A DNA stretch of 6,477 bases from Actinomycetota bacterium. Lineage in GTDB: Bacteria > Actinomycetota > Thermoleophilia > RBG-16-64-13. This document shows, one piece after another, positions 1 through 5,850 of this stretch. The stretch lies in NCBI GenBank assembly GCA_003157225.1, contig PMIZ01000437.1, positions 7,970-14,446 on the forward strand. The letters run 5' to 3'. A program made the position numbers and the translations under genes. Under the pieces are notes generated by a model that made no database searches, was not told the origin of the DNA, and was given only the letters and a program-made list of their open reading frames with translations. Position 1 is the stretch's first letter. Every line of letters starts with the position of its first letter.

Positions 1-449
1 AAGGTCTCTGCCCCGACCTTCCATACGCCATCCTGCAGTATCGCTTTCCCCGTCTGGTGGGGGAAAGCCGCTTTGCCCCCGACGAGGATCGAGAACTCGA
101 CCGCTGCCGTGGTGGACGAGGTGATGGTGACCGAGGAAATGGTTATCGACACCGTCTTCCCCAGCGGCAAGGTGGCTTGAGCCTCAAGCTCCTTTGCATA
201 CTGCTGGCCATTCTCGAGCAGCCCGGTCTTGTCCGCGACGGGTCGGGTGCCGTCGAAGAACTTCACGTAGTTGACGGCGATGGTGTCTGCGCCAGCGGGG
301 GTAGGAAGGGCAGGGAGGGAGACCGAAGTCGTTGGCGCATATGTCGTGCTGCTCGGCGATCCTCCGCAGCCCACTCCCAGCATTGTGAGAGCCAACACGA
401 GCACGCCCAGTAGCACGAGTCTGACCCGACCTCGCCTCATGACCCACAT
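1..449 (-). CDS. Mtb12-like secreted lipoprotein, C-terminus beyond window edge
   Basis: The frame is open from an ATG at 449-447 to the left edge, giving 149 residues without a stop; the C-terminus is missing. The start was chosen because AGGAGG lies at 465-460, 10 nt upstream, and an in-frame TGA lies just before it. A second in-frame ATG at 440 is possible but lies 19 nt from the Shine-Dalgarno site. Residues 5-27 are a basic n-region plus hydrophobic core ending LGVGC, so Cys28 is the likely lipidation site, although Gly at -3 is not ideal for a lipobox. A Ser/Thr/Pro linker (about 31-52) follows. The rest (VKFFDGTRP at 62-70, LLENGQQYA at 78-85, an alternating Val/Thr/Ile strand region and DGVWKV at 140-145) resembles the NTF2-like fold of mycobacterial Mtb12-type antigens. 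That family has no known enzymatic activity; it is an extracytoplasmic lipoprotein. It is divergent from the molybdate operon. The family call is from memory of the pattern. Confidence 0.72.
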   Translation of the reverse strand, partial: MWVMRRGRVRLVLLGVLVLALTMLGVGCGGSPSSTTYAPTTSVSLPALPTPAGADTIAVNYVKFFDGTRPVADKTGLLENGQQYAKELEAQATLPLGKTVSITISSVTITSSTTAAVEFSILVGGKAAFPHQTGKAILQDGVWKVGAET

Positions 450-519
450 CCCGCATCAACCTCCTCTTAGCCGGCCTTGTGGCCATTCTCGCTGCCGGCA
501 ATGATAGCGGAAGAGGAGT

Positions 520-541
520 CGTTATACTTGCTAGAGGATAA
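520..541. promoter_or_regulatory. Putative operator, copy 1 (ModE-like)
   Basis: This 22-bp element carries an imperfect palindrome, TTATACT (522-528), 6-nt spacer, AGGATAA (535-541); six of seven base pairs match between the arms. It is repeated 28 bp downstream with 19 of 22 identical bases. The left arm with its flank, CGTTATA, resembles the half site of enterobacterial ModE boxes upstream of modA. Position in front of a modA gene supports a molybdate- or tungstate-responsive operator. The repeat is seen directly; the regulator identity is inferred. Confidence 0.6.
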
Positions 542-556
542 TCGCGACGTTATACT
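528..556 (+). promoter_or_regulatory. Candidate sigma-70 promoter of the modABD operon
   Basis: TTGCTA (528-533) and TATACT (551-556) are separated by exactly 17 bp, close to the TTGACA and TATAAT consensus. Transcription would begin near 563, giving a leader of about 30 nt with the Shine-Dalgarno AGAGGAG at 581-587. The promoter is interleaved with both putative operators: the -35 overlaps the first and the -10 lies in the second. The -35 match is only moderate. Confidence 0.45.
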
Positions 557-569
557 GGCGCGAGGATAA
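548..569. promoter_or_regulatory. Putative operator, copy 2, overlapping the -10 box
   Basis: Second copy of the 22-bp element: TTATACT (550-556), spacer GGCGCG (557-562), AGGATAA (563-569). It differs from copy 1 at three positions, all in or next to the spacer, so the palindrome arms are exactly conserved while the middle drifts. This is the pattern expected of a bound dimeric regulator. The outer G549-C570 pair extends the dyad by one base. It lies 23 bp before the modA start codon and contains the TATACT hexamer, so a bound protein would block RNA polymerase. Confidence 0.6.
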
Positions 570-592
570 CCATCGCTTCCAGAGGAGCTCCA

Positions 593-1849
593 ATGCGCAC
601 AAGACTATTCAAGTACCCTATCCCATCGCTCATCATCACAGCGTTGCTTGCCATTCTCATTCTCGGCCTAGCCGCCTCGACAAGCATCGCCCTCGCCGTT
701 GGCTTCCCGGACGTTCCCACCTCCAACCCCTACAGCACGGCTATCAACGACCTGGCCGCCAAGAGCATCATCGGTGGATATACCAACGGCGACTTCGGCC
801 CCGGCAACCCAGTCATCAGGCAGCAGTTCGCCAAGATGATCGACCTTTCCCTGGGACTGTCGGTGCAGGAAAGCGACTTCCCGAACCCGGCGGCGCCCTT
901 CGTTGACCTGGGCCCCGACAACACGTCCAGTCTCTATCCCCACGAGTATGTGGCTGTTGCCGCCCTCAATGGCCTCACCAAGGGCACGGACTCCACTCAT
1001 TTCTCACCCCTCAGCTTCATCACCCGTTCCCAGGTGCTCAGCATGGTGGAGCGAGCTGGGGGCTCGGGCAGTACTCCGGCCGGCTGGACATCCACGGGTA
1101 ACGCTACCCGCGGTGAGGTCGCCTGGATGCTCTACACTCTGCAGAGCGAGCCAAAGGTGGAGCTGCAGGTATCGGGCGCGTCGAGCCTCAAGGCAGCCTT
1201 CACCGAGATAGGCGCGGCGTTCGACAAGTCGCACCACTCGAAGATCACCTTCAACTTCGATGCCTCGGGCACCCTGCAGAAACAGATCGAGGCCGGCGCT
1301 CCGGTGGATGTCTTTGCCTCGGCGGCTCTGAAGCAAGTCAACGCGTTGCGTGACGAGAACCTTGTCGACGCGGCTTCGATCGAGAACTTCGCCAGCAACG
1401 AGATCTGCCTGGTGGTGCCGGCCAACTCAACGTTGGGGATTACGAGCTTCCTGGACCTAACCAAATCGAGTGTGAAGAAGGTAGGCTACGGCGACCCCGC
1501 GGTCGCGCCCCACGGAGTGGCGGCAGAAGAGATTCTCCACTCGCTCGGCATCTTCGATCAAGTCAAGCCCAAGGTGGTGTGCGCCGCCAACGTCACGCAG
1601 GCTCTGCAGTACGTGACCTCTGGTGAAGTGGACGCGGGCATCATCTTCACCACCGAGGCGTATACCGCTGGCGACAAGATCAAGATCGTGGCTACGTCCG
1701 ACCCCAGTTGGCACAGCAAGATCGTCTATCCCGCCGCGGTTGTCAGCGCGAGCAAGCACAAGGCTCTGGCCCAGACGTTTGTTGACTACATCGCTGGCCC
1801 TGTCGGCCAGTCGATCCTACAGAAATATGGGTTCCTGAAAGCTAGCTAG
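593..1849 (+). CDS. modA: SLH-domain-anchored molybdate-binding protein ModA
   Basis: This is a 418-residue substrate-binding protein for an ABC molybdate (or tungstate) importer. ATG at 593 is preceded by AGAGGAG with a 5-nt gap. Residues 1-35 are a signal peptide (hydrophobic 12-35, probable cleavage ALA|VG after A35) with no lipobox cysteine. An SLH repeat follows at about 38-88 (FPDV...GGYTNGDFGPGNPVIRQQFAKMI), and a second at about 103-154 (FVDL...GLTKGTDSTHFSP, ITRSQVLSMV). A shortened third remnant lies at 165-183 (NATRGEVAWML). From 189 to 418 is a full ModA domain: GASSL (195-199), DASGTLQKQIEAGAPVDVF (223-241), GYGDPAVAPHGVAAEEIL (298-315), NVTQAL (333-338), GIIFTTEA (349-356) and the C-terminal KYGFL. 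By alignment from memory with E. coli ModA, Ser198, Ser225 and Val334 match oxyanion-binding positions; the usual Tyr is Phe352. SLH domains bind pyruvylated cell-wall polymers, so the protein is probably fixed outside the membrane near ModB. Fusion of SLH to ModA is unusual to my knowledge. Confidence 0.93.
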   Translation: MRTRLFKYPIPSLIITALLAILILGLAASTSIALAVGFPDVPTSNPYSTAINDLAAKSIIGGYTNGDFGPGNPVIRQQFAKMIDLSLGLSVQESDFPNPAAPFVDLGPDNTSSLYPHEYVAVAALNGLTKGTDSTHFSPLSFITRSQVLSMVERAGGSGSTPAGWTSTGNATRGEVAWMLYTLQSEPKVELQVSGASSLKAAFTEIGAAFDKSHHSKITFNFDASGTLQKQIEAGAPVDVFASAALKQVNALRDENLVDAASIENFASNEICLVVPANSTLGITSFLDLTKSSVKKVGYGDPAVAPHGVAAEEILHSLGIFDQVKPKVVCAANVTQALQYVTSGEVDAGIIFTTEAYTAGDKIKIVATSDPSWHSKIVYPAAVVSASKHKALAQTFVDYIAGPVGQSILQKYGFLKAS

Positions 1850-1869
1850 AGACGGCGGGTCCACACCGG

Positions 1870-1920
1870 AAGCGGGGAAGAGGGCAACGGATCGGATGGT
1901 AGTTGCTCTTTTCCCCGCTT
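1870..1920 (+). other. Strong intercistronic hairpin between modA and modB
   Basis: The arms 1870-1888 and 1902-1920 form a continuous 19-bp stem in RNA (17 Watson-Crick pairs and two G-U wobbles) around a 13-nt loop. It starts 20 nt after the modA stop and ends 29 nt before the modB start. No U-tract follows the stem (next bases GTTCTGTC), so it is not a classical intrinsic terminator. It may protect the modA message from 3' decay or cause partial termination, making more binding protein than permease. The structure is read directly; the role is inferred. Confidence 0.6.
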
Positions 1921-1949
1921 GTTCTGTCGGTCATGGGAGGTAGGTCCTC

Positions 1950-2621
1950 GTGAGCGTGCTCTTTCCGTTGCGCCTCTCTTTGCAGGTCGCAGCCTGCGCC
2001 ACTGCGATCACGTTGCTCGTGGGCATTCCCCTTGCCTACTTGCTCGCACGGAAGCGTTTCAGAGGAAAGGACATCCTTGCCTTGCTCCTGACCTTGCCCA
2101 TGGTGCTTCCACCGACGGTAACGGGCTATTTGTTGTTGCTCCTGCTAGGCAAGTACTATCCGCTCGGCAGGTTGTTCCATGCCATCACAGGACACGAACT
2201 CGGCATCATCTTCACCTGGTACGCTGCCGTGATCGCTTCCTTTGTCGTCTCCTTCCCGCTTATGTTGATCACTGCCCGCGCGTCGATGGAGGATGTCGAC
2301 CAGGAGCTCATCAACGCCTCGTACGTGTTGGGCCGGTCCGAGTTCCAGACCGTGTCGCGAGTAGTCATCCCTCTCTCCGGACGCGGAATCATCGCCGGCG
2401 CCACTCTGGCGTTTGCCCGAGCAATGGGTGAGTTCGGGGCAACGATCATGGTCGCGGGGAACGTGCCCGGGAAGACCACCACTATGCCCATGGCCATCTA
2501 CTTCCAGACAATGGGACAGGGTTACAGGTCGTCTCTGTGGATGGTGCTTCTGTTCGTCCTTGTCGCGGGGGTCGTGATGTACGTCTCCACTCGGATGGGC
2601 AGGAGGGCCGTGAAGTCGTGA
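1950..2621 (+). CDS. modB: Molybdate ABC transporter permease ModB
   Basis: This is a 223-residue inner-membrane permease, the usual length for ModB. The start is GTG at 1950, with GGGAGG at 1935-1940 nine nt upstream, and the product begins MSVLFPLRLSLQV. About five membrane segments are visible (roughly 8-32, 43-67, 86-108, 138-168, 196-213). TLPMVLPPTVTGYLLLLLLG (48-67) is the typical ModB signature. The cytoplasmic coupling loop is about 117-160 (ELINASYVLGRSEFQTVSRVVIP, then GIIAGATLAFARAMGEFGAT); it corresponds to the EAA motif that docks the ATPase, with the canonical EAA replaced by INA and the conserved Gly kept (G128). Upstream is the SLH-ModA gene; downstream modD overlaps by four bases. 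A ModC ATPase would be expected next but is not present, so ModB must use an ATPase encoded elsewhere. Confidence 0.95.
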   Translation: MSVLFPLRLSLQVAACATAITLLVGIPLAYLLARKRFRGKDILALLLTLPMVLPPTVTGYLLLLLLGKYYPLGRLFHAITGHELGIIFTWYAAVIASFVVSFPLMLITARASMEDVDQELINASYVLGRSEFQTVSRVVIPLSGRGIIAGATLAFARAMGEFGATIMVAGNVPGKTTTMPMAIYFQTMGQGYRSSLWMVLLFVLVAGVVMYVSTRMGRRAVKS

Positions 2622-3496
2622 GCCTACACCCGCCGATCATTCCCGTCGCCTATCGTTTGCCTGATGATGAGATCGACCGGTTCCTCCGAGAGGACTGCCC
2701 GTACGGTGATCTCACCACGATCCTACTGGGCATTGCCGACGCGCCGGGTCGCATCGTCTTCGCTACCCGCCACGACACGGTTGTTTGTTGCACGGAGGAG
2801 GCCGCGCGTCTTTTCGAGAAGGTTGGGTGCACGATAGAGCTTTGCCGGCCCAGCGGGACCGTGCTTGGGAAAGATCAGCCGTTCCTCGAGGCCAGCGGCC
2901 CGGCCGGATCGCTCCACATGGGCTGGAAGGTCGCGCTGAACCTGCTGGAGTTTGCCTCGGGGATAGCGACCCGTACTCACGACCTCATCCGAGAGGCTCG
3001 GATCGGGAACGCGCGGGTCGAGGTGGTGGCCACTCGCAAGATCTTCCCGGGCACCAAGACTGTCGCGACCAAGGCGGTCTACGCCGGGGGCGGGCTGCCA
3101 CATCGACTGGGACTGTCCGAGAGCGTGCTGGTCTTCGCGCAGCACGTGGCCTTCCTAGAGGACGCCGCGGATCTCTGGCTTCGCTTGCCCGCGATCAAGG
3201 ACTGGGCGAGAGAGAAGAAGATCGCAGTCGAGGTCACTGAGATAACCGAAGCCCTGGCGGCCGCCCGTGCCGGAGCCGACATGGTGCAGGTGGACAAGCT
3301 TAGCCCGACGGAACTCCGGCCACTCGTGCAAGCGCTCCGAGAGGACGCCCCGACCGTGCTCATCGCTGCCGCGGGCGGCATCAACGAGCAGAACGCGTCC
3401 GCCTACGCAGCGACGGGAGTCGATCTGCTGGTGACCTCGGCTGTGTACTGGGGCAAGCCCGCGGACATTTCCGTCACCATGACGGCCGCCAGGTAG
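2618..3496 (+). CDS. modD: ModD, NadC-like phosphoribosyltransferase homologue of molybdate operons
   Basis: This is a 292-residue protein related to nicotinate-nucleotide pyrophosphorylase (NadC, quinolinate phosphoribosyltransferase). I place the start at GTG 2618, which overlaps the modB stop as GTGA, with AGGAGG at 2601-2606. An ATG at 2537 in the same frame lies deep within modB and would add 27 residues of shadow sequence unlike the family. Visible NadC-fold motifs (residues from this start): REDCPYGDLTT (24-34), ATRKIFPGTK (138-147; basic residues that bind phosphates in NadC), AGGGLPHRLGLSE (156-168), EVTEITEAL (205-213), VQVDKLSP (223-230), AAGGIN (251-256) and GVDLLVTSAVYWGKPAD (267-283). 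KIFPGTK, LPHRLGLSE and SAVYWGKPAD are, from memory, typical of ModD rather than true NadC. ModD accompanies molybdate transporter genes in several bacteria (for example Rhodobacter), but its reaction is not established. Translational coupling to modB suggests a role linked to molybdate uptake or early cofactor use. Confidence 0.88.
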   Translation: MSLHPPIIPVAYRLPDDEIDRFLREDCPYGDLTTILLGIADAPGRIVFATRHDTVVCCTEEAARLFEKVGCTIELCRPSGTVLGKDQPFLEASGPAGSLHMGWKVALNLLEFASGIATRTHDLIREARIGNARVEVVATRKIFPGTKTVATKAVYAGGGLPHRLGLSESVLVFAQHVAFLEDAADLWLRLPAIKDWAREKKIAVEVTEITEALAAARAGADMVQVDKLSPTELRPLVQALREDAPTVLIAAAGGINEQNASAYAATGVDLLVTSAVYWGKPADISVTMTAAR

Positions 3497-3540
3497 GGGC
3501 CGCCTCCGAGGTGCCTTTCGGCTCGATCAGGCAGCCGGCA

Positions 3541-4449
3541 TCACGGTGGGCACTTCGCGCAGACCGACCTGAACTGCATGGTGCTCAGATAGCGATCGCC
3601 CCGGTCGGGGAGGATGACCACGATGGCGCCGTGGTGGATCGTCTTGGCCAGACGCAGCGCGACCGCCACGGACGCGCCCGCCGAAGTGCCCACGAACAGA
3701 CCTTCTTTGGTGGCAAGCAGCTTGGTGGTCTCGAACGCTTCGCCGTCTTCCACCATCTCCTTGCGATCCAGCTGCTCAGGATGGTAGATGCCCGGGACCA
3801 TCGACTCGGTCATGTTCTTCAGGCCCTGGATGGTGTGGCCCATCGCCGGCTCCACGCCGACTATCTTCGCCCCCGGCTTGACCGACTTCAGGTACTTCCC
3901 GACACCCATCAGCGTGCCGGACGTCCCCATGCCCGCGACGAAGTAATCAACCTCCCCGTTTGTCTGGCGGTAGATCTCGGGTCCCGTGGTCTCGAAGTGG
4001 GCAAGCACGTTGGCCTCGTTGTCGTACTGGTTGGGCATGTAGTACTTGCCTGGATGCTGCTGCATGAGAGCTTGCGCGTACCGGATGGCACCGTCGATGT
4101 TCTCCTTGGCCGCGGTGAGAAACACGTGGGAGCCGAGCCCTTCGAGGATGAGGCGCCGCTCGGTGCTGACGCACTCAGGCATGCAGAGATGCACCTCGTA
4201 GCCTTTGGCCGCCCCGATCATGGCTATGGCGATGCCGGTGTTGCCGGAGGTCGGCTCGAGAATGGTCTTGTCCTTAGTGAGCTCGCCACTCTCCTCAGCT
4301 TTGGTGATCATGTAGAGAGCCGGCCGGTCCTTGACGGAGCCCCCAGGGTTGCACCCTTCCAGCTTGCAGAGGACCTTGACGGCGGGGTTGGCGTTGAGAT
4401 TCGCGAGCTCGACGAGGGGGGTGTTGCCTATGGCTTGCAGCAGATTCAT
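3541..4449 (-). CDS. cysM: PLP-dependent cysteine synthase, CysM type
   Basis: This is a 302-residue fold-type II PLP enzyme of the cysteine synthase family; it makes cysteine from sulfide and an activated serine (O-acetylserine or O-phosphoserine). The ATG at 4449 has a weak GGAG 7 nt upstream. Motifs: IGNTPLVEL (7-15); GGSVKDRPA (36-44) with Lys40 as the PLP Schiff-base lysine; EPTSGNTGIAIA (65-76), the substrate-binding loop; AGMGTSGT (172-179), the phosphate-binding loop; GVEP (198-201); GTSAGAS (254-260); and PDRGDRYLST (281-290). KLEG.NPGGSVKDRP and the short C-terminus favour CysM over CysK; cystathionine beta-synthase is less likely because no heme or CBS domain is present. The acceptor (acetyl- versus phosphoserine) cannot be decided. 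The C-terminal tail carries a CxxC pair (Cys297, Cys300: VCAKCPP). It lies 36 bp downstream of the glycosyltransferase gene on the same strand and is probably co-transcribed with it. It converges on modD with a 44-bp gap. Confidence 0.92.
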   Translation of the reverse strand: MNLLQAIGNTPLVELANLNANPAVKVLCKLEGCNPGGSVKDRPALYMITKAEESGELTKDKTILEPTSGNTGIAIAMIGAAKGYEVHLCMPECVSTERRLILEGLGSHVFLTAAKENIDGAIRYAQALMQQHPGKYYMPNQYDNEANVLAHFETTGPEIYRQTNGEVDYFVAGMGTSGTLMGVGKYLKSVKPGAKIVGVEPAMGHTIQGLKNMTESMVPGIYHPEQLDRKEMVEDGEAFETTKLLATKEGLFVGTSAGASVAVALRLAKTIHHGAIVVILPDRGDRYLSTMQFRSVCAKCPP

Positions 4450-4485
4450 GACGCGTCTCCGAGGAGGGGATAGACGCCGTCGATT

Positions 4486-5691
4486 CTAGCAGGCCGCTGC
4501 TCCGATGGCTGCCAGCACGTGTTCGGCAAGTTGCTGCGCTCCCTTCGTCGGCACGTCCTTGTAGGTGACTTGCTTGCCGACGTTCTCCTCGATGCGCCGC
4601 GCCAACTCCCGCGCCGGCGTGTTTCGCAGCACCAGCTCCACCCCTGCGCCCAGGCGGCGTTGCCGTGGCGCGACGTGCAGCAACTGCTCGCAGTGATTCT
4701 CCAGGGGGAAGTAGAGAAAGGGCCGCTTGAGAGCCGTGAGCTCGAGCGTGGTCGTGGCGCCGGCCTGGACGATGGCGAGGTCGCAGGCCGCGAAGTGCTC
4801 GTAGAGCTTGGGGACGTATCCGAGCACCTCCACCCCCTCGGGTACTGTCGCACCCGTCAACTGCATGCGCGGCCCACAGACCACACGCATGCGCAGACCG
4901 TCCACGGCTTCTCTGGCTGCCGGAAATGCATCCAGGCAGCGTCTGACCAAGTCCTCACCGACCGCCGTGCCGCCAACGGAAACCACCACCGTGGGCTCCG
5001 GCCCGTAGCCTAGACGAGCCCGCACCGCCGCCCGCTCGGCTGGTCCGATGTAGACGGCCGGGTCGAAATCGAGGACGTGATCGACGATGAGGGCATAGCG
5101 TTCCGCCCAGGCCCTGCGGCTGGGGCCGAACGGCACGAAAGGACGGAGCGGAATGTCCTCGCGCTCGCCAATAAAGACGGGCTGCAGCCGCCCCTTCGGA
5201 TCGGTGCTCCAGACGCGGTTGAACCCCAGGACGATCAACCGATCCAGGGGACTGCGGCTGGTGGCGTCCAAACCCAGGAAGTCGTACAGCACGAACACGG
5301 GGAAGGTGGGAGGGCTCTCGCTTCGCAGCACTTGCATGGCGACGTCGTAGGTCTCATCGCCGATAAAGAGATCGTATCCGCCCGCCTTCATCGCGTCCAG
5401 GCAGATGCGGCCGTTGGCCGCCCACTGTTTGCGGAAGCCGAATGCCCATCGGTTGATGTCCAACCCCCCGCGTGCGGCTATTCCTTCGGCCGCACGGGTT
5501 GGGTCAAGGAGCTGATCGGCCTCGGCAAGCACGCGTTCCCCTCGTTCGCGCAGGTACTCCTTGGCTGGGGGAGTCGCCAGCCAATCGATGGTGACATCGG
5601 GCCTCAGATCGCGGAGCGCGGCGGCGATAGCGGTGTCGCGGGTGACGTGTCCCAGCCCGATCGACCCGCTCACAAAGAGAATCCGGCTCAT
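4486..5691 (-). CDS. GT-B fold glycosyltransferase (MurG/UGT-like)
   Basis: This 401-residue protein probably transfers a sugar from a nucleotide donor to an unknown acceptor. The ATG at 5691 has AAGGAGG at 5702-5696 with a 4-nt spacer. The N-terminal Rossmann domain opens with ILFVSGSIGLGHVTRD (4-19), the glycine-rich loop and His typical of GT28/GT1 enzymes such as MurG, and continues to about 200. The C-terminal domain begins near 230 and contains VVVSVGGTAVGEDLV (235-249), VCGPRM (271-276), VLGYVPKLYEHFAACDLAI (289-307) and the donor-binding stretch VQAGATTTLEL (308-318), followed by PFLYFPLENHCEQ (324-336). Glu317, Glu331 and Gln336 sit where the donor sugar and nucleotide are held in this fold. 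There is no signal peptide or clear membrane helix, so it acts in the cytoplasm, possibly at the membrane face. It is too divergent to call MurG, and no cell-wall cluster surrounds it. Natural-product, glycolipid or surface glycan roles are all open. It is first gene of a likely pair with cysM. Confidence 0.85.
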   Translation of the reverse strand: MSRILFVSGSIGLGHVTRDTAIAAALRDLRPDVTIDWLATPPAKEYLRERGERVLAEADQLLDPTRAAEGIAARGGLDINRWAFGFRKQWAANGRICLDAMKAGGYDLFIGDETYDVAMQVLRSESPPTFPVFVLYDFLGLDATSRSPLDRLIVLGFNRVWSTDPKGRLQPVFIGEREDIPLRPFVPFGPSRRAWAERYALIVDHVLDFDPAVYIGPAERAAVRARLGYGPEPTVVVSVGGTAVGEDLVRRCLDAFPAAREAVDGLRMRVVCGPRMQLTGATVPEGVEVLGYVPKLYEHFAACDLAIVQAGATTTLELTALKRPFLYFPLENHCEQLLHVAPRQRRLGAGVELVLRNTPARELARRIEENVGKQVTYKDVPTKGAQQLAEHVLAAIGAAAC

Positions 5692-5850
5692 GGCTCCTCC
5701 TTCGGCGAGTGCTGCTTCATCCAGCCTAGTGCATCGCGCTCACCAAGGAAAGGGCGTCTGTGCTCCTACCGTGCGAGCTCGCCTCTGCGAGAGCCTAGGG
5801 GCGGTAGAATGTCCGCGACTGTTCAAATCCGCTAGGGGGGAATCCCACCG
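5692..5850. promoter_or_regulatory. Divergent intergenic region between glycosyltransferase and acyl-CoA synthetase genes
   Basis: This 159-bp stretch must hold the leftward promoter for the glycosyltransferase-cysM pair and probably the rightward promoter for the synthetase. A TAGAAT hexamer at 5805-5810 is a candidate rightward -10 box, 40 bp before the ATG, but no convincing -35 is 16-18 bp upstream. The palindrome GCGAGCTCGC (5773-5782) and an overlapping short hairpin CTCGC-ctct-GCGAG (5778-5791) lie just upstream of it and could be a regulator site; short dyads are common by chance at this GC content. The synthetase Shine-Dalgarno is AGGGGGG (5834-5840). Confidence 0.35.

Noticed and set aside
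57..504. Open frames on both strands (57-413 plus, 271-504 plus, 184-501 minus)
   Set aside because: They overlap the minus-strand lipoprotein frame, which has a signal peptide, lipobox-like Cys, Shine-Dalgarno site and a recognisable domain pattern. The 184-501 frame begins far upstream of the AGGAGG and is low-complexity Arg-rich.
450..592. Molybdenum-cofactor riboswitch upstream of modA
   Set aside because: The predicted leader is only about 30 nt, too short for the Moco RNA motif, and the repeats overlap the promoter, which fits DNA binding.
1850..1949. Intrinsic terminator ending a monocistronic modA transcript
   Set aside because: The hairpin is strong but no T-run follows it, and modB downstream has no obvious promoter of its own, so read-through is more likely.
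2537..2617. ATG at 2537 as the start of modD
   Set aside because: The added 27 residues are modB read in another frame and do not resemble ModD; GTG 2618 with the GTGA overlap and an upstream AGGAGG gives the normal length.
3509..3536. Possible bidirectional terminator between modD and cysM
   Set aside because: The best hairpin is about 7 bp with a bulged G and a 12-nt loop, and has no T-tract on either side; too weak to call.
3511..4473. A 320-codon open frame on the plus strand, antisense to cysM
   Set aside because: Its product has no recognisable motif and is rich in Arg, His, Gly and Val, as expected from the shadow of a GC-rich gene; the opposite strand encodes a complete PLP enzyme.
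5077..5835. A 252-codon open frame on the plus strand, antisense to the glycosyltransferase
   Set aside because: It covers a clearly coding GT-B gene on the other strand, has no family resemblance, and runs into the divergent intergenic region.
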